Shown here: in pieces, positions 43,317 to 51,453 of the stretch | Layout of the letters: the number at the start of each line of letters is the position of its first letter | Numbering within the stretch: position 1 is the first letter of the stretch | Program-made: the position numbers and the translations under genes | Source of the DNA: Streptomyces sp. Tu6071 | GTDB taxonomy: Bacteria > Actinomycetota > Actinomycetes > Streptomycetales > Streptomycetaceae | Length of the DNA stretch: 64,000 bases | Direction: 5' to 3' | NCBI RefSeq assembly: GCF_000213055.1 | Contig: NZ_CM001165.1 | Location: 3,866,945 to 3,930,944, forward strand | Notes under the pieces: model-generated | Database searches by the model: none | Seen by the model: the letters and a program-made list of their open reading frames with translations, nothing else | What the model was told of the DNA's origin: nothing

Positions 43317-44105
43317 ATGGCTAAGCGGTACGAGAAAATCGCGGATGAGCTGCGCGAAGAGATCCGGAGCGGTCACCCGGCGCCTGGGGAGCGGCTCCCG
43401 GCGGAGACGGCGCTCGCGGAGAAGTACCGCGTGAGCGTGCCGACGATGCGGCAGGCGATGGGCGTGCTCCAGGCCGAAGGGCTGGTTGAGCGCATCCACG
43501 GTCGCGGCACCTTCGTACGGAAGGAGCGCACCCGAAACCACCGGACGAACGAGCGGCACCAGTGGGAGAAGGACCGCGCCAGGCACCCGGAGGAGCAGCG
43601 CGCCGAGACCGGGTCGACCGAGCACGACACCGGCCTCACCCTGTCCGACCTCGTCTTCCACGCCGAGTACGTCGAGACCGAGGCCGACGACGACTTGGCC
43701 GCCGTCTTCGGCGTCGAGGCGGGTACGCGGCTGCTCGAACGCCGCTACCGGACGCGGCAGCGGACCGAGGACGCGCCGTTCTCGCTCATCTCGTCGTATC
43801 TCGTGCGCGACGTCGTGAGTGCGAACCCCGACTTGCTCGACGCCGCCAACGAGCCGTGGCCGGGCGGCACGCAAAACCAGCTCTACACGGTCGGCATCGA
43901 ACTCGGCTCCGTCGAGGAGCAGGTCACCGCGCGCCCGCCCACCGTCGAGGAAGCCGAAGAACTGGACATCACACCGGGTGTGTCCGTCCTCGTTCTGCGG
44001 AAGACTTCGCGAGCGACGGACGGGCGGGTGGTCGAGTTCTCGCGCATCATCCTGCCCGGCGACCGTACGGAACTGACCTTCGTGACCCCTCTGCGAAAGT
44101 GGTGA
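43317..44105 (+). CDS. GntR-family repressor (KorSA-like)
   Basis: This 262-residue protein has an N-terminal winged helix (YEKIADELREEIRSGHPAPGERLPAETALAEKYRVSVPTMRQAM cut at usual GntR positions) and a C-terminal UTRA effector domain (LLERRYRTRQ, SSYLVRDVV, VLVLRKTSRATDGRVVEFSRIILPGDR). KorSA of pSAM2 is the AICE prototype and represses replication and transfer. AAGGAGA precedes the ATG. Three palindromes upstream are probable operators. Confidence 0.87.
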   Translation: MAKRYEKIADELREEIRSGHPAPGERLPAETALAEKYRVSVPTMRQAMGVLQAEGLVERIHGRGTFVRKERTRNHRTNERHQWEKDRARHPEEQRAETGSTEHDTGLTLSDLVFHAEYVETEADDDLAAVFGVEAGTRLLERRYRTRQRTEDAPFSLISSYLVRDVVSANPDLLDAANEPWPGGTQNQLYTVGIELGSVEEQVTARPPTVEEAEELDITPGVSVLVLRKTSRATDGRVVEFSRIILPGDRTELTFVTPLRKW

Positions 44106-44878
44106 CGGTGACCCCTTTGAAGACCATTTCTGTCATCACGGCCGTTCACGCGCCAGGAGCGCACCACCTCCCGGACGCCTACAAGTCCCTGCTGGCGCAG
44201 GAACTCCCCGCCGGGTGGGACTGGCAATGGGTCGTACAGGAAGACGGCCAGACGGACGAGGTCGCCCCGTACGTGCCGGACGAGGACCGGGTGTCCTTCG
44301 GACAGGGGCGCGCGGGCCGGGCCGCCATGGCGAGGATGCTCGGGCTGGCGCGGGCACGCGGCGAGATCGTGAAGGTGCTCGACGCGGACGACCAACTACC
44401 GCCGGGGACGCTCGCCCGGGACATTGAGGCGCTCGAACGCCGCCCCGACGTCGGGTGGACGACATCCCGCGTCCTCGACCTGCTCCCGGACGGCAGCACG
44501 GTGGGGTTCGAGGGAGACCCGCCCGCCGGCGAGCTGGCGCGCGGCAGCGTCCTGGACTACTGGCGTATGCACGACTTCCGCGCCTCCGTGCACCCGGCGA
44601 CGCTCGCGGTACGGCGGGCCCTGCTCCTCGCGGTGGGCGGCTGGATGGCGCTGCCCGCGAGCGAGGACACGGGGCTTCTCCTTGCGCTCAGTGCGGTGAG
44701 CGCGGGATGGTTCAACGCCGAGACGGGGCTCCTCTACCGGAAGTGGCCGGGGCAGGTCACAGGCGACGCGACGCACACGGACCCGACCGAGCGGGAAGCG
44801 CGTATGGCGGTGATCGCGGACCGCGCGGCGGCGCTCGCGGCGACGGGGTGGACCTACTCCCCGGCCGCCGGCGCCTGA
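44102..44878 (+). CDS. family 2 glycosyltransferase (AICE cargo)
   Basis: This 258-residue GT-A fold enzyme has the N-terminal ISVITAVHAPG, the metal/nucleotide motif VLDADDQLPPGTL (DxD) and a later ASEDTGLLLAL segment with the acidic base position. No membrane helix is seen. It overlaps the regulator stop by 4 bases, so it shares its control. Such an enzyme is unusual cargo for an AICE; the acceptor is unknown. Its 3' end overlaps the convergent gene by 25 bases. Confidence 0.75.
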   Translation: MTVTPLKTISVITAVHAPGAHHLPDAYKSLLAQELPAGWDWQWVVQEDGQTDEVAPYVPDEDRVSFGQGRAGRAAMARMLGLARARGEIVKVLDADDQLPPGTLARDIEALERRPDVGWTTSRVLDLLPDGSTVGFEGDPPAGELARGSVLDYWRMHDFRASVHPATLAVRRALLLAVGGWMALPASEDTGLLLALSAVSAGWFNAETGLLYRKWPGQVTGDATHTDPTEREARMAVIADRAAALAATGWTYSPAAGA

Positions 44879-45429
44879 CCGTCGCGGCGGCTCTCGGGAA
44901 GGATGAGGTCGCGGGCGGAGTGGTCCTCGCCCTGGAAGGCCCCGAGTACGCCCAGGTCGGCACGGGCCGCCTCGTGGAAGGCGTTGATGGCGCGGAAGGC
45001 GTCCCGGTTCAGCTCGCGCCACTCGGCGAGCGGCCCGTCCGTCGTCCCGCGCGCCCGCCAGTCCACGGCCTTGGTCGCGGTGTTGACCGCGTGCGCGGCC
45101 TCGATCACGTCCTCGTGGGCAAGGAGCATGACGCGCTCGAACGCACGGCTTCGCGCGCCTTCCGCGTTGGTCAGGTTCTCGGTGAGGCGGCCGTCCGGGT
45201 GCGGTGACTGCGCGAGGCCAGTCCGCGCCTCGTACAGCGCCACGGCGGAGTAGATGCAGGTCCGCACGGCGTCGATGTACACCGCGTACGTCTCCAACTT
45301 CCGTTCGTCCCACCGCGTGAGCAGCACGTGCCGGACACGCTGCCGCTCCAGCATGTGGTTCGTGAGGTGCGTCGTGAGCGCACCGATCACGACGGCCCCG
45401 ATCGTGACGACCTGCCCGACAACGTCCAT
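44854..45429 (-). CDS. membrane-anchored hypothetical protein
   Basis: This 191-residue protein has an N-terminal hydrophobic helix (VGQVVTIGAVVIGALTTHL) followed by a long helical cytoplasmic domain (ERQRVRHVLLTRWDERKLETYAVYIDAVRTC, then Ala/Glu-rich helices). Similar single-helix proteins occur widely in Streptomyces with no assigned role. It is encoded between the glycosyltransferase and the FkbM methyltransferase on the minus strand. Confidence 0.65.
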   Translation of the reverse strand: MDVVGQVVTIGAVVIGALTTHLTNHMLERQRVRHVLLTRWDERKLETYAVYIDAVRTCIYSAVALYEARTGLAQSPHPDGRLTENLTNAEGARSRAFERVMLLAHEDVIEAAHAVNTATKAVDWRARGTTDGPLAEWRELNRDAFRAINAFHEAARADLGVLGAFQGEDHSARDLILPESRRDGQAPAAGE

Positions 45430-45471
45430 CCCCGCGACTCCCCCGTGCCGACGCCAGCCCGAAGCATGATG

Positions 45472-46392
45472 TCAGGGCAGTACGTCGGCATCCACCCGCG
45501 AGAAGATGAGGTCGGACTCCCCGTTGACGTCGCCGCGCAGCCGCCGGAGCGGCGGCAGGGGCGCGCGGATCGCGGCGGGGTACGAGCCGGGGGAGTAGTC
45601 GTTGGGCAGACGGTACGGGTGGAAGCCGGCGGCGGCCATGGTGCCGAGCAACTCGGCAGCAGAGTCCCCGAGTTCGGCCATACGGGACGGGGTGACCTCG
45701 ACGGTGACCTCGGCGTCGGGGCGGAGCTTGCCGAGGAACGGGGCGAGTCCCCGTACGGCCTTCCCCTCGGCACCCTCCACGTCAACCTTGATGACGCGCG
45801 CCCGCCGCACCTCATCCTCGGTGAGCAGTGAGGCGAGCGGCGAGGCGGGCACCTCGTGACGCGCCTCTATGGGCCCGTCGTACGGAACGATGCTGTTCGC
45901 GCCCATGTTGGCGGAGCTGGCGAGCACGAGCGTGAGCGTCTCCTCCCGATCGGACACGGCCTGCTCGACAACGCGCACGTTGTCGGCGCGGTTCAGCCGG
46001 AGGTTCGCCCGCAGCAAGTCGGCGAAGGGCGGGGAAGCTTCGACGGAGACGACGGCGCCGCCGGGCCCAACAAGCCGCGCCCCGAGCGCGGAGAAGTACC
46101 CGATGTTCGCCCCGACGTCCACGAACACGTCCCCGGGCTTGAGCCGACTGCTCAGCCACTTGGTGAGGTTGGGCTCCCACATCCCGAACATGTAGATGTA
46201 CCGCTGGATGAGGTCGCGGGTGTCGACGGCGAAGCGACATCCAGCCCGTGTCCGGCAGTGCCCATGATGGGGCAGCACGCGTAGGGCATCGTTTAGGTAT
46301 GCCTCAACAATCTGCGTCTTTGCGGTACTGATTGGGGAAAATCGGACGTAGGCCCGCGCGATAGCGTGGGCGGCTTTTGGTGTAGCGCTCAC
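45472..46392 (-). CDS. FkbM-family methyltransferase (AICE cargo)
   Basis: This enzyme of about 306 residues has a SAM-binding motif VFVDVGANIGYFSALGARLVG and the FkbM features SVEASPPFADLLRANLRLN and IKVDVEGAEGKAVRGL. FkbM enzymes O-methylate sugars, lipids or small metabolites. GTG at 46392 is preferred because GGAGG is 6 bases upstream; GTG at 46404 lacks a site. With the glycosyltransferase it may modify a surface glycan or small molecule. Confidence 0.78.
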   Translation of the reverse strand: MSATPKAAHAIARAYVRFSPISTAKTQIVEAYLNDALRVLPHHGHCRTRAGCRFAVDTRDLIQRYIYMFGMWEPNLTKWLSSRLKPGDVFVDVGANIGYFSALGARLVGPGGAVVSVEASPPFADLLRANLRLNRADNVRVVEQAVSDREETLTLVLASSANMGANSIVPYDGPIEARHEVPASPLASLLTEDEVRRARVIKVDVEGAEGKAVRGLAPFLGKLRPDAEVTVEVTPSRMAELGDSAAELLGTMAAAGFHPYRLPNDYSPGSYPAAIRAPLPPLRRLRGDVNGESDLIFSRVDADVLP

Positions 46393-46799
46393 GGCGCCCT
46401 CCACGGCGACGGCTCGGGCACGGCAAAAGTTCTTCGGGATCAGCTTTGTCGGTAAATGATCGATCGTGCTCGCCTGTGGAGATGACGCACTAATTCATCC
46501 CTCAGGGCTGGAAAGTTTTTGTTATCCACAGGGTGAACACTGCTTCTCCGCAGGTCGGAGGCTTATGAGGCCTTGCCGGTCACACCCCTCTCCACAGCCT
46601 CATCCACAGTATCGCGCGACTTCTGCACAAGTGATCCTTGGAATCCAAGGCTTATCCACAAGGGTTGTGGATAAGCAGATTTGACGGGTGATCACGTGGT
46701 GTCACTATGGCGATAACAGGGTGGCGCTGGTCGCAAAAAGGCGGCCCCCGGTGCCACGGGAGCCGCCCTGTCACTCCCAAGCGTCTGGAAGGTGACCCT
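46393..46799. promoter_or_regulatory. AT-richer region with DnaA boxes near attR
   Basis: This 407-bp gap has markedly lower GC than its surroundings. It holds exact DnaA boxes at 46522-46530, 46652-46660 and, inverted, 46666-46674. Weaker ones lie at 46588-46596 and 46600-46608. The two right-hand boxes form a perfect 11-bp inverted repeat (GCTTATCCACA, loop AGGGT). A hairpin GGCGGC...GCCGCC at 46736-46764 follows. Promoters of the FkbM gene and the next gene probably lie here. Confidence 0.65.
46522..46676. promoter_or_regulatory. DnaA-box cluster inside the AICE
   Basis: Three TTATCCACA boxes match the strict consensus and two relatives are nearby. The pair at 46650-46676 is a palindrome with box-to-box spacing of 5 bp. 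Recruitment of host DnaA to the element, or titration of it, are possible roles. Confidence 0.65.
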
Positions 46800-47012
46800 T
46801 TGACAGTACAAGCCGATGTCGAAAGTGGCGACGGCGGCTCCGCTAGGCCTCGTCGCGTGGTAGGCGTGGTCGTGGTGACCATGTCGGCTCTCACGGCAGG
46901 GGCCGTCGCCTGGTTCTTCCCTCCCCTGGCTGTACCGATCGAAGTCGGTGTCGGCGTGGCTGCTGTGACCGTGCCATTTGCCGTGGGCGCGGCCCGACGC
47001 AAGGACGAGTAA
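46800..47012 (+). CDS. small AICE membrane protein
   Basis: This protein of about 70 residues has two hydrophobic segments (VVGVVVVTMSALTAGAVAWFFPPLAVPI and VGVGVAAVTVPFAVGAA) and a basic C-terminus RRKDE. TTG at 46800 is chosen because GGAAGG lies 8 bases upstream; an earlier in-frame start at 46707 would translate through a hairpin. It is the last gene before attR. Confidence 0.5.
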   Translation: MTVQADVESGDGGSARPRRVVGVVVVTMSALTAGAVAWFFPPLAVPIEVGVGVAAVTVPFAVGAARRKDE

Positions 47013-47030
47013 CCGCGCGGCCGAGCTGAC

Positions 47031-47050
47031 TGCGGCCAACCTCCGGCCAG
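47031..47050. repeat. 20-bp internal repeat, attR-side copy (candidate arm site)
   Basis: TGCGGCCAACCTCCGGCCAG is an exact direct copy of 28897-28916, 71 bp inside the right att repeat. Confidence 0.65.
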
Positions 47051-47121
47051 CGGGGGTGATCCGAGGAGCGCTCTGTGCGGGTCTTCGCACCTCAGAAGCG
47101 ATGACGGCTGCGGCAACCCAT

Positions 47122-47251
47122 CGGTCTTGAAAACCGTCGTGGTGGCGACACCACCGTGGGTTCAAATCCCACACCCTCCGCCGCAGGTCACAAAGACCGC
47201 AGCTCAGAAGGGGCGCACCGCGAGAGCGGGGCGCCCCTTCGGCGTGTGGGG
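47122..47251. repeat. attR: att repeat, distal side (130 bp)
   Basis: This carries the 3' part of tRNA-Ser(UGA) from the anticodon arm onward plus the terminator hairpin. It differs from the left copy only at 47192 (A for G). It ends the AICE. The gap 47252-47320 to the next gene holds nothing recognised. Confidence 0.93.
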
Positions 47252-47320
47252 GGGGTGATCGCTCGGTGCACCGTGTCGGGGGGACGGGGTGGCCAAGCTG
47301 TGGCCCGGTGTGCGGTTTCG

Positions 47321-47947
47321 TCAGGTGGTTGCCCGGCTCGGTGGCGGCTGGGGTGGTCGGTGCGGGACGGGCAGGGGCTCGTGGTGGTGCCAGATGAGGT
47401 AGCGGTCCTCGGTCCGGAGTTCGGCGGTCCCCCACTCGGCTCTGATCACTCCGTCGGACATGGAGCAGGCGTAGGCGACGAGCACGAGTTCCGCGTCCGG
47501 GGGAAGGCGGTCGAGGTCCTGGGAGGTCTCCCGCGGTCTCAGTTCTTCGAGCCCGAGGTCCAGTTCTCCCTGGAGGGGTTCGGGGCCGTGGCGGCGGATC
47601 AGCTCGGCGCGCAGGCCGGTGGCCCGTCGAAGCCGGGCGGAGGTGACGGGCACGTCCGTCTTGGCGTAGCGGATCGGGTAGATCAGTCTGCCGGAGACGA
47701 TCATGACGTTCCGGGCCTGGAGCCGGACCGATGTCGCGCCGGGTATCGACGCCAGACCGGTGGCGAGCTCCTCGTACTGGACCGCGTAGAGGCCGTGCCC
47801 GTAAGCCTCCAGGGTCTGGGTGTGCACCCCCTGGTGACCGTCGCGCGCCCGCTCGTGGGCACGGGCCAGGCACGCGGGGACCGCCTCGGTCAGCGCCTTC
47901 GCCGCCTCGCCGAACGTCTCCTCGGCCCACTGGCTCACCATGCTCAT
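47321..47947 (-). CDS. conserved hypothetical protein next to attR
   Basis: This 208-residue soluble protein has a mixed helical N-terminal half (MVSQWAEETFGEAAKALTEAVPACLARAHERARDG) and a beta-rich middle (GLASIPGATSVRLQARNVMIVSGRLIYPIRYAKTDVPVTSARL). It ends with a Pro-rich tail. A purine-rich GGGAGGGAGGG lies before the ATG at 47947. I do not recognise the family. Being outside the att repeat, it is chromosomal or belongs to an older insertion. Confidence 0.65.
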   Translation of the reverse strand: MSMVSQWAEETFGEAAKALTEAVPACLARAHERARDGHQGVHTQTLEAYGHGLYAVQYEELATGLASIPGATSVRLQARNVMIVSGRLIYPIRYAKTDVPVTSARLRRATGLRAELIRRHGPEPLQGELDLGLEELRPRETSQDLDRLPPDAELVLVAYACSMSDGVIRAEWGTAELRTEDRYLIWHHHEPLPVPHRPPQPPPSRATT

Positions 47948-48118
47948 CGTCCGCCCTCCCTCCCCGAAGAACACGCCGCCCGCCCTCGGCGGGACGTGGC
48001 CAGCCTCGGCAGCGGGTCACTTCCCTGCCAGTGGGCACAGGGGCGCACCAGCGCAGAGGGGAGGCGCATGAATCCGTGACCGATCGGCGCGCGGCCGGGA
48101 GTGACATACCGTCGGGGG

Positions 48119-49066
48119 ATGGGGACAGCGGGAGTGGTGGGGGCGGAGGCGGCGGTCGCGTGGGCGCGGCTTGTGCTGCCCGAGGGGGACCGGGTCGTTG
48201 GTGCGGAGCGGCTGCGGGGTGGCTGGACCTCGGAGATGAGGCGGCTGGAGGTGCGGGGTGCTTCGGGCTCGTACGGAGTGGTGCTGCGCAGCTTCGTGAA
48301 GGAGTTCTACGTGCGGCACGCCGCCGGGCTGCTGCGGCGTGAGGCCGACGTGCTGGGACTCCTGGAGCGGGAGGCCGCGGTCCCGGCGGCGAGGTGTCTG
48401 GGGGTCGAACCGGCGGGAGAACCGCCCTCCTTGCTGATGACGCTGTTGCCGGGCAGCGTGCGGCTCGACGAGGACGGGGCGGAGGGGCGGGCCGATTTGC
48501 TCGCCCGGCAGCTCCGGGCCATTCACGAGGTGCGGCCCGCGGCGGCCGAGCGCCCACGCGTCTACGAGGCGTGGACCTCGCCCGCGCGGGTGCGGGTTCC
48601 CGAGGGGACACGGAGGCCGGACGTGTGGGCGCGAGCCGTTGACATCATCGGCGCCGCTCCGCCCTCGTACGAACCCCGCTTTCTGCACCGTGACTTCCAC
48701 CCCGGCAACGTCCTCTTCACGGGTGCCGGGGCGGAGGTCGCTGTGAGCGGTGTCGTCGACTGGGTCGAGACCTCGTGGGGGCCCGTCGACCTCGATGTCG
48801 CGCACTGCTCGACCGCGCTCGCGCTGCTCCACGGCGTGCCCGCCGGGATGCGCTTCGTCGAGCGGTACGTCGCGGCGGGCGGGACGCCGAGTCCCGAACC
48901 CTCCGCGCACCTGTACTGGCGCCTTCTCGACGCCCTCGCCTTCGCGCCGGACGCCGAGAAGGTCGCCGTGCCCTGGCGCGAGCTCGGCCGCACCGACCTC
49001 ACGCCCGCCCTGCTCGGCGAGCGCCTGGAGGAGTACGTGGCGGAGCTGCTGCGACGGTACGACTGA
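48119..49066 (+). CDS. aminoglycoside phosphotransferase (APH)-fold kinase
   Basis: This 315-residue small-molecule kinase has the catalytic loop FLHRDFHPGNVLF (Asp and Asn), the DFG-equivalent VVDWVETSWGPVDLDVAH, and an N-terminal nucleotide-binding half (LRGGWTSEMRRLEV). APH-fold proteins phosphorylate antibiotics, choline, homoserine or other substrates; nothing in the context points to one. ATG at 48119 is preferred; GTG at 48101 is also possible. Confidence 0.8.
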   Translation: MGTAGVVGAEAAVAWARLVLPEGDRVVGAERLRGGWTSEMRRLEVRGASGSYGVVLRSFVKEFYVRHAAGLLRREADVLGLLEREAAVPAARCLGVEPAGEPPSLLMTLLPGSVRLDEDGAEGRADLLARQLRAIHEVRPAAAERPRVYEAWTSPARVRVPEGTRRPDVWARAVDIIGAAPPSYEPRFLHRDFHPGNVLFTGAGAEVAVSGVVDWVETSWGPVDLDVAHCSTALALLHGVPAGMRFVERYVAAGGTPSPEPSAHLYWRLLDALAFAPDAEKVAVPWRELGRTDLTPALLGERLEEYVAELLRRYD

Positions 49067-49327
49067 AGCCGGTACAGCCCCCGGCCGCATGCTCCGACCG
49101 CCAACCGCGTCGTGCGCCGGTCACCCGTCCTCTCGCCCCGCGCTCCCCCCTCTCCCGTACCGCCGGGAACGCCTCCGTCTGTCGGCGGATCACGGTGTCG
49201 CCGACCGGCATCAACTGGCCGCGCGCCGCCCGCTTGTCGAGCCACAGCGTGGTGCTGGCGCCGAGCGTGCGGATGACGGCCGGGCTGGAGCGTGCGAGGT
49301 GACGCCGAGGGTGGTGGTCCGTGGTGA

Positions 49328-49343
49328 TGTTTCACGTGAAACA
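49328..49343. other. parS: parS site (perfect 16/16)
   Basis: TGTTTCACGTGAAACA, 42 bp from a second perfect copy. Confidence 0.92.
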
Positions 49344-49369
49344 TCATGGTTCGGGTGGAGTGGGAGGGA

Positions 49370-49385
49370 TGTTTCACGTGAAACA
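49370..49385. other. parS: parS site (perfect 16/16)
   Basis: TGTTTCACGTGAAACA, immediately upstream of the GGCT-like gene. Confidence 0.92.
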
Positions 49386-49405
49386 TCGCTGAGTGCGGGG
49401 TGTTC

Positions 49406-50167
49406 ATGAACGAGGTGCGGACGCTGGAGCCCTGGGTGGGCGCTCCGGGGAGCGCTGTCGACCGGGTCTGGTACGTCAGTTACGGCTCCAATATGCGGCT
49501 CGCCCGCTTCCTTGCCTATGTACGGGGCGGCCGGGCCGAAGGCGGGGCGCTGGAGCACCCGGGGTGCCGTGACCCCGAACCCCCACGCGCCTGGGCCGCC
49601 CTGGAGTTGCGCGGACGGCTGTACTTCGCGACGGAATCGCTGATCTGGGGCGGTGGACGCGCGTTCTTGGAGCCGCCGGACGAAGCGGGTGGCGGGCGGA
49701 CGGGCCCCGGCGACAGCGGGACGGACCCCGGCGCGGGGCGAGCGGACTTGGACGACGGGCGGCCGGGCCTCGGTGCGGGACGGATCGCCGTGAGTACGGC
49801 ACGGATCGCCGTCGGTACGGGTCGGGTGTTCGCGCGGGCCTACGACGTGAGCCGGGAGCAGTTCGCGGACGTAGCCGCGCAGGAGATGTACCGGGCGCCG
49901 GGCGACGGTCCCGGGCTGGAGACCGTGCTCGCTGGCGGAGAGCGCGCGGTGCGCTGCGGCCCCGGGCGCTACGAGACGCTGCTCTGTCTCGGCGCGCTCG
50001 ACGGACGCCCCGCACTCACCTTCACGGCGCCGTGGCGAGCGGCCGACGTGGCGCCGAACCCTCCCTCGGAGCGCTACCTGGCGCAGTTGGCAGGGGGGTT
50101 GGGCGAGGCGGGAGCGTGGAGCGCGGCCGTGATTCGCGCGTACTTGGCGGCGGCAGCGGCGGTGTAA
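49406..50167 (+). CDS. gamma-glutamylcyclotransferase-fold protein
   Basis: This protein of about 253 residues has the family loop VWYVSYGSNMRLARF (YGSNM) at residues 21-36, then RLYFATESLIWGGGRAFLEP and a late ARAYDVSREQFADV segment. The GGCT fold binds gamma-glutamyl substrates; many actinobacterial members are misnamed. A Gly/Asp/Ala-rich insertion with repeated ARIAVGT occupies the centre. The start may also be GTG at 49400. Confidence 0.7.
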   Translation: MNEVRTLEPWVGAPGSAVDRVWYVSYGSNMRLARFLAYVRGGRAEGGALEHPGCRDPEPPRAWAALELRGRLYFATESLIWGGGRAFLEPPDEAGGGRTGPGDSGTDPGAGRADLDDGRPGLGAGRIAVSTARIAVGTGRVFARAYDVSREQFADVAAQEMYRAPGDGPGLETVLAGGERAVRCGPGRYETLLCLGALDGRPALTFTAPWRAADVAPNPPSERYLAQLAGGLGEAGAWSAAVIRAYLAAAAAV

Positions 50168-50416
50168 AGCGTCGTTTCCCGGCCGGGTGCGGGACGTTTC
50201 CCGGTCGCTCTGCGTGCCGGGCCGTCGCTCCTCGGCTTTGTGCTCGTTGCTCTGGGCAGGGCCCCGTCGGCCCGGCGCCCGCCGCCGCGTACCGCCGGGG
50301 ACGGCACGACGGCACGACGGCACCATGGCGTGACGGCAGGGCGCACGACGGCAACACGGCACGACGCATGACAGCGCACGGCGACAGAGCACGGACGACG
50401 GAGTGAGGTAACGGGC

Positions 50417-51280
50417 GTGGTTTCCGGCTGGGAGTGGGACGAGACGCTGTTCTCGGGGGCTGCCCCGTACTACGAGCGCGGACGCTTGCCGTACGCGCCG
50501 GGGCTCGCGAAGGCGCTCGCGGGCGCGCTGCGCCTGGACGGGCGCGGGCGCCTGGTGGACGTGGGCTGCGGCCCCGGCACGCTGACGCTGCGGCTCGCGC
50601 ACCTGTTCCGCGAGGTCGTGGGCGTCGACCCGGACCGGGGGATGATCGCGGAGGCCGGGCGGCGCGCCGCGGGCGCTGGGCTCACGGGGAAGGTGCGGTG
50701 GGTGCGGGCGCGCGCCGAGGAACTTCCGGCGGGGCTCGGGAGCTTCACGGTGGCGACCTTCGGACACTCCTTCCACTGGATGGACCAGGAACGGGTGGCC
50801 CGTACGGTGCGCGCGATGCTGCGGCCGGGGGGCTCGCTCGTGCACGTGGCGGATCTCAAGGGCGAGGTGCGGACGCACGCGGGGCTGCCGTACCCGGGCG
50901 TGCCGCACCAGGAGATCGAGGAACTCGTCCAGCGTTACCTCGGGCCCGTGCGCCGCGCGGGACAGGGCGTGCTGCCGGACGGGACGCCGGGCGGCGAGCG
51001 CGACGTCCTCGCGCGCTCCGGCTTCTCGGCCCCGGAGCGGCACGTGGTACCCGGTGGCCAGCCCCTTGACCGCACCGATGACGACCTCGTGGCCTGGGTC
51101 TTCTCGCATTCCTCGGCCGCCCCGCACCTCTTCGGCCCGCGCCGCGAGGACTTCGAGGCCGAACTGCGCCGCCTGCTCCGTGAGATCTCCCCGCCCGGCC
51201 TCTTCTCCGAACGCCTCCCCAGCACGGAGGTGTTCGTGTGGCGGCGCGAGGACACGTTCGCGGAGCCGGAGCGGGTGTGA
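50417..51280 (+). CDS. class I SAM-dependent methyltransferase
   Basis: This 287-residue enzyme has motif I LVDVGCGPGTLTLRLA, motif II VVGVDPDRGMI and a post-I region with ATFGHSFHWMD, typical of small-molecule methyltransferases of the UbiE-like group. The C-terminal 100 residues form a cap. GTG at 50417 follows GTGAGGTAACGG. In the gap before it (50168-50416) a GGCACGACGGCA-type repeat is present but no gene. The substrate is unknown. Confidence 0.8.
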   Translation: MVSGWEWDETLFSGAAPYYERGRLPYAPGLAKALAGALRLDGRGRLVDVGCGPGTLTLRLAHLFREVVGVDPDRGMIAEAGRRAAGAGLTGKVRWVRARAEELPAGLGSFTVATFGHSFHWMDQERVARTVRAMLRPGGSLVHVADLKGEVRTHAGLPYPGVPHQEIEELVQRYLGPVRRAGQGVLPDGTPGGERDVLARSGFSAPERHVVPGGQPLDRTDDDLVAWVFSHSSAAPHLFGPRREDFEAELRRLLREISPPGLFSERLPSTEVFVWRREDTFAEPERV

Positions 51281-51453
51281 GGCGGGGCGGGCTTCGGCTG
51301 CCGAGGCTCTCGCGCGGCGCGCGCGCCGCGGCATGAGGCTCCCGTGCTGTTGGGGGTCCTGACGGGCTGCGGCTGGCGTAGGGCTGCGGCTCCTTCGGGG
51401 CCGTCCCTTCGTGGCGCTCTTGCGGTACGCGTGCTCCCGCCGTGCCTGGCTCC

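Larger units (their letters stand above)
49067..49405. other. intergenic region with two parS sites and a possible gene remnant
   Basis: The gap holds two perfect ParB sites (49328 and 49370). The stretch 49120-49300, read on the minus strand, gives a protein-like frame (LARSSPAVIRTLGASTTLWL, MPVGDTVIRRQTEAFPAVRE) but no acceptable start and no known family. It could be the remains of a gene. Confidence 0.4.
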
